The translations under genes and the position numbers were made by a program. Positions 6,560 to 11,870 of a DNA stretch of 11,870 nucleotides are shown in pieces; position 1 is the stretch's first letter, and every line of letters begins with the position of its first letter. The notes under the pieces were generated by a model. That model was not told where the DNA came from. It worked only from the letters and a program-made list of their open reading frames with translations, and did no database searches. This DNA comes from CAYYHA01 sp964471535 (GTDB taxonomy: Bacteria > Myxococcota > Myxococcia > SLRQ01), in assembly GCA_964471535.1 (NCBI GenBank), contig CAYYHA010000116.1, positions 1 through 11,870 on the forward strand, read 5' to 3'.

Positions 6560-7438
6560 ATGGCGGATCGTGGCCGGCTCATCGACGGAAAGGCGCTGGC
6601 GAAGAGGCTTCGCGCACAGGTGGCGGAAGAGGTGCGCGCCTTCGTGGCCGAGACGGGCAGGCCGCCGGGCCTCGCCACCGTGCTGGTGGGTGACGATCCG
6701 GCGAGCGCCGTCTACGTGCGCAACAAGCGCCGCGCCTGCGAGCGCACCGGCATCCGGAGCTACCACCACCACTTGCCTGGCACCTGCCAGAACGAAGATC
6801 TCCTCTCCCTGATCGAGCAGCTCAACGCAAAGCCCGAGGTCCACGGGATCCTCGTGCAGCTCCCCTTGCCCGAGCAGCTCGACACCCACGCGATCCTCGA
6901 CGCCGTCTCTCCAGCCAAGGATGTCGACGGCTTCCACCCCGTGAACCTGGGCCGGCTCGTCTCGGGGCGACCGGGGCTGCGGCCCTGCACGCCGCTGGGG
7001 ATCACCTACATGCTCGACGAGATTGGGTACGCCTGTGCGGGCAAGCGGGCCGTGGTTATTGGGCGCTCGACGATCGTCGGCAAGCCCATGGCCCTCCTCC
7101 TCCTCGAGCGACATGCGACCGTGACCGTCGCGCATTCGCGGACCCGTGATCTCCCAGCGCTGTGCCGGGAGGCCGATCTGCTGGTCGCCGCCGTGGGCCG
7201 GCCAAAGCTTGTCGAGGGAAGCTGGGTGAAGGAGGGCGCGGTGGTCATCGACGTGGGGATCAACCGAGTGGAGGACGGCACCTTGGTGGGCGACGTCGAC
7301 TTCGAGGCGGCACGGGCGCGTGCCGCTTACATCACCCCCGTGCCCGGCGGCGTGGGTCCCATGACCATCGCCACGCTCCTCGCCAACACCCTCGAGGCGG
7401 CCCGGGCGCAGGTCGCCTCGCGAGGAGGACCGACGTGA
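6560..7438 (+). CDS. folD: Bifunctional methylenetetrahydrofolate dehydrogenase/cyclohydrolase FolD
   Basis: Encodes 292 residues, the usual FolD length. FolD oxidises 5,10-methylene-THF with NADP+ and hydrolyses the product to 10-formyl-THF in the cytosol. All signature motifs are present: SAVYVRNK (Tyr52, catalytic Lys56), VQLPLP (Gln100), KDVDGFHPVN (Asp121), PCTPLG (142-147), the Rossmann-type VIGRSTIVGKP (166-176), and ITPVPGGVGPMTI (258-270). ATG at 6560 gives the standard N-terminus MADRGRLIDGKALA; ATG at 6545 would add five residues, and neither has a strong ribosome site. It is the first gene of the glycine-cleavage operon and its stop overlaps the gcvT start. Its substrate is exactly the product of GcvT, so the grouping makes metabolic sense. 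Confidence 0.97.
   Translation: MADRGRLIDGKALAKRLRAQVAEEVRAFVAETGRPPGLATVLVGDDPASAVYVRNKRRACERTGIRSYHHHLPGTCQNEDLLSLIEQLNAKPEVHGILVQLPLPEQLDTHAILDAVSPAKDVDGFHPVNLGRLVSGRPGLRPCTPLGITYMLDEIGYACAGKRAVVIGRSTIVGKPMALLLLERHATVTVAHSRTRDLPALCREADLLVAAVGRPKLVEGSWVKEGAVVIDVGINRVEDGTLVGDVDFEAARARAAYITPVPGGVGPMTIATLLANTLEAARAQVASRGGPT
7422..7428 (+). promoter_or_regulatory. Ribosome binding site fixing the GTG start of gcvT
   Basis: GAGGAGG inside the end of folD lies six bases before GTG 7435. It decides the GTG start, which overlaps the folD stop as GTGA. Confidence 0.8.
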
Positions 7439-8508
7439 AACGAACCCCCCTCTACGACCGCCACCTCGCCGCTGGGGCGAAGATGACCGAGTTTGCAGGC
7501 TTCGAGATGCCTGTGCACTACGAAGGGGTGCTCGCCGAGCACCGAGCGGTGCGCACCCATGTGGGTGTCTTCGACGTCTCGCACATGGGCGAGATCGTCC
7601 TCCGAGGGCCGGATGCCGCACAGGCGGCCGACTACCTCCTTTGCAACAAGGTGGCCGCGCTGCCCGACGGCAAGGCGGTCTACGCGGGGCTCCTCGAAGA
7701 GGGCGGCGGCTTCGTCGACGACGTGGTCGCCTACAAGATCTCGGCCGAAGAGATCCTCATCTGCGTCAACGCGGCCAACCGCGAGAAGGACGCGCGACAC
7801 GTCGCATGCCATCTCCGCGGCGGGGTGCAGGCCGACGACGAAGGCGACCAGTGGGCGCAGCTGGCGGTACAGGGACCCGAGGCGCGGGGCCTCGTCGATG
7901 GGCTCTCTACGGAGGACCTCGGGGCGGTCCGGCGCTTCCGCTTCGTCCGGGCGACCGTCGCCGGGGTCGAGTGCCTGGTGGCGCGCACCGGCTACACGGG
8001 CGAGGACGGCTTCGAACTCTTCTGTGCGGCGGAGGAGGCGCCCGCCCTGTGGGATGCGGTGATCGCGGGCGGGGCCGTCCCCTGCGGTCTCGGCGCCCGG
8101 GACACGCTCCGCCTGGAGGCAGGACTGGCCCTGTACGGAAACGACATCGATGCGTCGCACACCCCGCTGGAGGCAGGGCTGGAGTGGATCGTGAAGTTCG
8201 ACAAGGACGATTTCGTGGGCAAGGCAGCGCTGCTCGCCCAGAAGGAGGCGGGTCTGACCCGGCGCCTGGTGGGCTTCGAGCTCGAGGGGCGCGGCGTCCC
8301 CCGTCCCAAGATGTCCGTGCTCGACCCCTCCGGCGAGGTGGTGGGCGAGGTCACGAGCGGCACCCTGTCACCGACCTTGAAGAAACCCATCGGCATGGCA
8401 TACGTGCCGCTTGCACTGTCGGAGCCAGGCAGCACGCTGGCGATCGACATCCGCGGGCGCGCCGTTCCCGCCCGCGTCGTGCCCCTCCCCTTCTACAAAC
8501 GAACCTGA
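7435..8508 (+). CDS. gcvT: Glycine cleavage system T-protein (aminomethyltransferase)
   Basis: Encodes 357 residues, standard for GcvT. The enzyme releases ammonia from aminomethyl-lipoyl GcvH and transfers the methylene carbon to THF. Family motifs are clear: LYDRH and GAKMTEFAGFEMPVHY near the N-terminus, VGVFDVSHMGE (43-52), GGFVDDVVAYK (91-101) with the catalytic Asp96, ARTGYTGEDGFEL (183-195), GLGARDTLRLEAG (218-230), and the C-terminal barrel with EVTSGTLSPTLKKPIGMAYV. The GTG start is supported by the strong upstream GAGGAGG and by the N-terminus beginning right at the family's usual KRTPLYD. The 4-base overlap with folD implies translational coupling. A 69-base spacer separates it from gcvH. 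Confidence 0.97.
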   Translation: MKRTPLYDRHLAAGAKMTEFAGFEMPVHYEGVLAEHRAVRTHVGVFDVSHMGEIVLRGPDAAQAADYLLCNKVAALPDGKAVYAGLLEEGGGFVDDVVAYKISAEEILICVNAANREKDARHVACHLRGGVQADDEGDQWAQLAVQGPEARGLVDGLSTEDLGAVRRFRFVRATVAGVECLVARTGYTGEDGFELFCAAEEAPALWDAVIAGGAVPCGLGARDTLRLEAGLALYGNDIDASHTPLEAGLEWIVKFDKDDFVGKAALLAQKEAGLTRRLVGFELEGRGVPRPKMSVLDPSGEVVGEVTSGTLSPTLKKPIGMAYVPLALSEPGSTLAIDIRGRAVPARVVPLPFYKRT

Positions 8509-8557
8509 CCCGAAGCGGACCGCACCCCAGCGGACCCGAGTGAGACGGACCGCACCC
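8507..8557 (+). repeat. Imperfect direct duplication in the gcvT-gcvH spacer
   Basis: GACCCGA at 8507-8513 and 8533-8539, and CGGACCGCACCC at 8516-8527 and 8546-8557, occur in the same order. The second unit is about four bases longer between the two blocks (GTGAGA against AG). This looks like a tandem duplication of roughly 26-30 bases that fills most of the only sizeable gap inside the operon. It sits just ahead of the gcvH ribosome site (AAGGAG at 8562-8567, ten bases before the ATG). No strong stem was seen. Confidence 0.75.
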
Positions 8558-8577
8558 AAGCAAGGAGCCCGAACGTC

Positions 8578-8967
8578 ATGGCCCACATTCCTGACCATCT
8601 TCGGTACACCGACGAACACGAGTGGGTGAAGCTCTCCGACGACCTCGCCGTAGTGGGCATCACTGACTACGCTCAGGAACAGCTCGGCGACGTCGTCTAC
8701 GTGGAGCTGCCCAGCGAAGGCGACGAGGTGATGAAGGGGGAGCCCTTCGGCACCGTGGAGTCGACGAAGGCCGTCAGTGAGCTCTTCGCGCCCATCTCTG
8801 GCACGGTGGAGAAAGTGAACCACCGCCTCGAGGATGAACCGGAGCGCGTGAACCAGGATCCCTACGGAAAGGGTTGGATGATCAAGATCGCGCCCAGCGA
8901 CCCCTCCGAGCTCGACGAGCTCCTCGACGCCGAGAGCTACGAGGAGCTGGTGGAGCGCGAGGGTTAG
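8578..8967 (+). CDS. gcvH: Glycine cleavage system H-protein
   Basis: Encodes 129 residues, normal for GcvH. This small carrier holds the lipoyl arm that shuttles between the P, T and L proteins. It shows the N-terminal LRYTDEHEWVKL, GITDYAQEQLGDVVYVELP (27-45), and the lipoylation loop GTVESTKAVSELFAPISG with the modified Lys64, then NQDPYGKGWMIKI and the helical LLDAESYEELVE end. The ATG is supported by AAGGAG ten bases upstream. It follows the duplicated spacer after gcvT and precedes gcvPA by 19 bases. Function requires lipoylation by LipA/LipB or similar, which are not in this window. Confidence 0.98.
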   Translation: MAHIPDHLRYTDEHEWVKLSDDLAVVGITDYAQEQLGDVVYVELPSEGDEVMKGEPFGTVESTKAVSELFAPISGTVEKVNHRLEDEPERVNQDPYGKGWMIKIAPSDPSELDELLDAESYEELVEREG

Positions 8968-8986
8968 CGCACAGGGCACGAACCGA

Positions 8987-10324
8987 ATGCGCTACCTGCC
9001 ACACACCGAGGCGGAGATCGCCGAGATGCTGGCGGCGATCGGGAAGGAATCGATCGACGATCTCTTCCACTCGATCCCCGCCGAGCTTCGCCTGCGCGAG
9101 CCGCTGAAGCTGCCGCCGGCCCTCGACGAGCGGGCGCTGACCGAGCACATCACCTCCCTCTCTGCGGACACCGGGGGTCGTCCGTTCCTCGGTGCCGGCT
9201 GCTACCCGCATCACGTGCCTGCGGTGGTCTCGCAGATCCTGCTGCGCGGTGAACTCCTCACCGCCTACACCCCCTACCAGCCGGAGTGCTCCCAGGGCAC
9301 GCTGCAGATCATCTTCGAGTACCAGACGATGGTCTGCGCCCTCGCGGGCCTCGAGGTGGCGAACGCCTCCATGTACGACGGCGCCCACGCCCTCGCCGAA
9401 GCGGCCCTGATGGCGCTGCGGCTGAAGCGCCGAGCCCGGCGGATCCTGGTCAGCGAGGCGATCCATCCCGAGTACCGCGAGGTGCTCGCGACCTACCTCG
9501 CGCATGGGGAGGCCGAGGTGATCCCCGTGCCCTTCGGCGAGGACGGTGCCACCGACCTCTCGGCGCTCGAGGAGGCGCTCACCGACGACACCGCCTGCGT
9601 CGTGGCGGGCTACCCCAACTTCTTCGGGGTGGTGGAGCCCATCGACCGCATCGCCGAGCTCGCCCACGCCAAGGGGACGCTCGCGGTGAGCGTAACCACC
9701 GAGGCGGTGGCGCTGGGACTCCTGGCCCCTCCGGGACGGCTCGGGGTCGACATCGCAGTGGGGGAGCTGGGCAGCTTCGGGAACGCCATGAGCCTGGGCG
9801 GGCCGCAGGTGGGCTTCTTCGCCTCCAAGGCTTCGGCGCTCCGCCAGCTGCCCGGCCGGCTCTGCGGCGCCACGGTCGACCGCCAAGGTCGGCGCGGCTT
9901 CGTGCTCACCCTCTCCACCCGCGAGCAACACATCCGCCGCGCCAAGGCGACGTCCAACATCTGCACCAACCAGGGGCTCGCGGCGACCGCGGCCACGGTG
10001 CACCTCGCCCTGCTCGGCCGCCACGGGATCCGCGAGTTGGCGAGGCTCAACTACCTGCGCGCCCGGTACGCCCGGGAGAAGCTCGCCGAGCGCGGGGTGC
10101 GCCTCGCCTTCACCGGCCCCACCTTCAACGAGTTCGTGGCCGAGGTGGAGGACCCGCACGCGGCGGTCCGCCGCATCGAGGAGGCCGGGCTCGAGGGCGG
10201 TCTGCCCTTGGACCGATTCTTCCCCGAGGGACGCCTCTGCCGGGGCCTCCACCTGTGCGTGACCGAGGTGCACGAGCCCGAGGAGATCGAACGTCTCGCA
10301 GCTGCCGTGGGAGGGTTGCCGTGA
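8987..10324 (+). CDS. gcvPA: Glycine dehydrogenase (decarboxylating) subunit 1
   Basis: Encodes 445 residues, the usual length of the alpha half of the split P-protein. Together with GcvPB it forms the PLP enzyme that decarboxylates glycine and transfers aminomethyl to lipoyl-GcvH. Diagnostic motifs are MRYLPHTEAEIAEML at the start, FLGAGCYPHHVPAVV, TAYTPYQPECSQGTLQ, FEYQTM, NASMYDGAHALAEA, AGYPNFFGVVEP, GNAMSLGGPQVGFFA, GRLCGATVD and SNICTNQGL. This subunit lacks the PLP lysine, as expected. The start has a modest AGGG (8973-8976) ten bases upstream. Its stop overlaps the gcvPB start as GTGA. A long antisense open frame over this gene is a composition artefact. Confidence 0.97.
   Translation: MRYLPHTEAEIAEMLAAIGKESIDDLFHSIPAELRLREPLKLPPALDERALTEHITSLSADTGGRPFLGAGCYPHHVPAVVSQILLRGELLTAYTPYQPECSQGTLQIIFEYQTMVCALAGLEVANASMYDGAHALAEAALMALRLKRRARRILVSEAIHPEYREVLATYLAHGEAEVIPVPFGEDGATDLSALEEALTDDTACVVAGYPNFFGVVEPIDRIAELAHAKGTLAVSVTTEAVALGLLAPPGRLGVDIAVGELGSFGNAMSLGGPQVGFFASKASALRQLPGRLCGATVDRQGRRGFVLTLSTREQHIRRAKATSNICTNQGLAATAATVHLALLGRHGIRELARLNYLRARYAREKLAERGVRLAFTGPTFNEFVAEVEDPHAAVRRIEEAGLEGGLPLDRFFPEGRLCRGLHLCVTEVHEPEEIERLAAAVGGLP
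10310..10314 (+). promoter_or_regulatory. Ribosome binding site fixing the GTG start of gcvPB
   Basis: GGAGG at the end of gcvPA lies six bases before GTG 10321, which overlaps the gcvPA TGA. It settles a start that is easily missed because no ATG is present near the true N-terminus. Confidence 0.75.
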
Positions 10325-11870
10325 CCGTCCGCCGTCCCCATCCCGACACCCCCCCCGGCACCAGCGGCCTCCTCCTCGAGGAGCCGCTGCTCTTCGAGCG
10401 CGGCGCCCACGGGCGCAGCGGTGCGAGCCTGCCCCCACCGCGGGTTCCGGAGGTGGATCCCGCCACCGAGATCCCGAGCCCCTACCTGCGGGGGCCGGGG
10501 CAGGAGGACGAGGGACTCCCCGCCCTCTCGGAGCCCGAGGTGGTTCGGCACTTCACCCGGCTCTCCCAGTGGAACTACGGCATCGACTCGGGCCCCTTCC
10601 CTCTGGGCTCGTGCACGATGAAGTACAACCCGAGGGTGAACGAGGCGGTGGCACGGCTTCCCGGGCTCGCCGGCGCACACCCCTACCTCCCCGAGGCGAG
10701 GATCCAAGGCCCGCTCGCGCTGATGTGGCACCTTGCCCGCGCCCTCGCCGAGATCGGTGGCTTCGCCGAGGTCACCCTGCAGCCCGCGGCCGGGGCGCAG
10801 GGGGAACTCACCGGGGTCAAGATGATCCGTGCCTGGCACGAGCACCACCACGGCCGCCCTCGGGAGATCATCCTCGTCCCCGCCAGCGCCCACGGAACCA
10901 ACCCGGCCACGAGCACCCTCGCCGGCTACCGGACGGTGGAGATCCGCGGCAACGAGCAGGGCTTCGTGGAGCCGGCCGCGGTCGCCGAGGCCATGGACGA
11001 ACGCGTGGCGGGTCTGATGATCACCAACCCGAACACCCTGGGGATCTTCGAGCGGCACATCGCCGAGATCGCCGAGATCGTCCACGCGAAGGGCGGGCTG
11101 CTCTACTGCGACGGGGCCAACATGAACGCGCTGCTCGGACAGGCGCGGCCCGGGGAGATGGGCATCGATGTGATGCACTTCAATCTCCACAAGACCTTCA
11201 CCACGCCTCACGGGGGTGGAGGCCCGGGGGCAGGTCCGGTCGGGGTCTGCGAAAAGATGGTCCCGCATCTTCCGACCCCGGTCGTCGCGCGTGACGGCGA
11301 CCGCTACTTCCTCGACTACGACCGTCCGCTCTCCATCGGACGGGTCAAGCCCTTCTACGGCAACTTCGGCGTCCTCGTGCGCGCCTATGCGTTCATCCGC
11401 GAGATGGGGGCCGACGGCCTGAAGCGCGCGAGCGAACTGGCGGTGCTCAACGCCAACTACTTGAGGGCGCTCCTCGAACAGCCGGAGAACGGCGGCTATG
11501 TCCCAGGCTTTCCGGGGGAGGTCCTGCACGAGGTCGTCTTCAGTGACCGGAGCTTCCGCGAGACGGGTGTGAGCACCTTCGACGTGGCCAAGCGCCTCAT
11601 CGACCTCGGCTTCCACCCACCGACGGTCTACTTCCCGCTGGTGGTCCACGGTGCCCTGATGATCGAGCCCACGGAGACGGAGCCGAAGGAGAACCTGGAC
11701 GCCTTCGTCGCCGCGATGCGAACCGTGGCCGAGGAGGCGCAGAGCGCACCGGAGCGCCTGAAGGCCGCACCGACCCGGACCATCCGAGAGCGCCTCGACG
11801 AGACGCGCGCTGCGCGCTCACCGGTGCTCCGGTGGACACCCGACCTCGACGCCCGCATCGAGGCCCAGAC
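10321..11870 (+). CDS. gcvPB: Glycine dehydrogenase (decarboxylating) subunit 2, cut by the window end
   Basis: Reads open from GTG 10321 to the window end (516 codons, no stop seen). This is the beta, PLP-binding half of the split P-protein. Motifs: GLLLEEPLLFERG (16-28), VVRHFTRLSQWNYGID (74-89), PLGSCTMKYNPRVNE (94-108), QPAAGAQGELTG (154-165), ASAHGTNPATS (188-198), YCDGANMNA (262-270), and HFNLHKTFTTPHGGGGPG with the PLP-forming Lys291. The end reads RLDETRAARSPVLRW, which is close to the usual family C-terminus, so only a few codons are probably missing. The protein is slightly longer than the roughly 480-500 residues I expect. Eight C residues at 10349-10356 lie near the start, but the frame is continuous through them. 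Coupled to gcvPA by GTGA overlap. Confidence 0.96.
   Translation, partial: MTVRRPHPDTPPGTSGLLLEEPLLFERGAHGRSGASLPPPRVPEVDPATEIPSPYLRGPGQEDEGLPALSEPEVVRHFTRLSQWNYGIDSGPFPLGSCTMKYNPRVNEAVARLPGLAGAHPYLPEARIQGPLALMWHLARALAEIGGFAEVTLQPAAGAQGELTGVKMIRAWHEHHHGRPREIILVPASAHGTNPATSTLAGYRTVEIRGNEQGFVEPAAVAEAMDERVAGLMITNPNTLGIFERHIAEIAEIVHAKGGLLYCDGANMNALLGQARPGEMGIDVMHFNLHKTFTTPHGGGGPGAGPVGVCEKMVPHLPTPVVARDGDRYFLDYDRPLSIGRVKPFYGNFGVLVRAYAFIREMGADGLKRASELAVLNANYLRALLEQPENGGYVPGFPGEVLHEVVFSDRSFRETGVSTFDVAKRLIDLGFHPPTVYFPLVVHGALMIEPTETEPKENLDAFVAAMRTVAEEAQSAPERLKAAPTRTIRERLDETRAARSPVLRWTPDLDARIEAQ

Noticed and set aside
10349..10356. Run of eight C near the start of gcvPB (also 835-842, and eight G at 2788-2795) as frameshift sites
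   Set aside because: Each gene keeps its frame and family-like sequence on both sides of the run, so no frameshift is indicated.
8882..10438. 518-codon antisense open frame over gcvPA
   Set aside because: Mirror frame of a GC-rich coding gene; no recognisable motifs, while gcvPA is unmistakable.
10051..11649. 532-codon antisense open frame over gcvPB
   Set aside because: Same composition artefact; the plus strand has the PLP motif and all GcvPB signatures.

Overview
The window is very GC-rich chromosomal DNA (roughly 70% by eye). It is densely packed with genes, with short spacers and several GTGA stop/start overlaps. The DUF6178-type protein, the delta-proteobacterial style of outer-membrane and lipoprotein genes, and the two-subunit glycine decarboxylase suggest a high-GC Gram-negative bacterium of the former Deltaproteobacteria (Myxococcota, Desulfobacterota or a relative). 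That placement is inference, not proof. No tRNA, rRNA, CRISPR array, insertion sequence, phage gene or other sign of recent transfer was seen.

Layout. Positions 1-88 hold a strong hairpin and a palindrome ahead of a plus-strand gene (89-1939) for a large uncharacterised DUF6178-like protein. This gene converges on a minus-strand run of four closely spaced genes. In transcription order these are: a protein with two zinc ribbons around a DUF2007-like core (6412-5900); an adenosine-deaminase-superfamily enzyme (5903-4851); a putative lipoprotein with MORN-type repeats (4873-3662); and an exported, probably beta-barrel outer-membrane protein (3648-2026). They overlap or lie within 13 bases of each other, so they probably form one operon.

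Divergently from a 147-base spacer (6413-6559) runs a one-carbon operon on the plus strand: folD (6560-7438), gcvT (7435-8508), gcvH (8578-8967), gcvPA (8987-10324) and gcvPB (10321 to beyond the window end). GcvPA/GcvPB decarboxylate glycine and load the aminomethyl group onto lipoyl-GcvH. GcvT passes the carbon to tetrahydrofolate as 5,10-methylene-THF, and FolD interconverts this with 10-formyl-THF for purine and formyl-Met synthesis. The L-protein (dihydrolipoyl dehydrogenase) and the lipoylation enzymes are not in the window.

No new multi-gene system stands out. The points most worth a second look are the deaminase, which keeps its metal and catalytic residues but lacks two conserved adenosine-contacting aspartates; the zinc ribbon-DUF2007-zinc ribbon protein translationally coupled to it; the conflict over the lipoprotein start; and an imperfect duplication in the gcvT-gcvH spacer.
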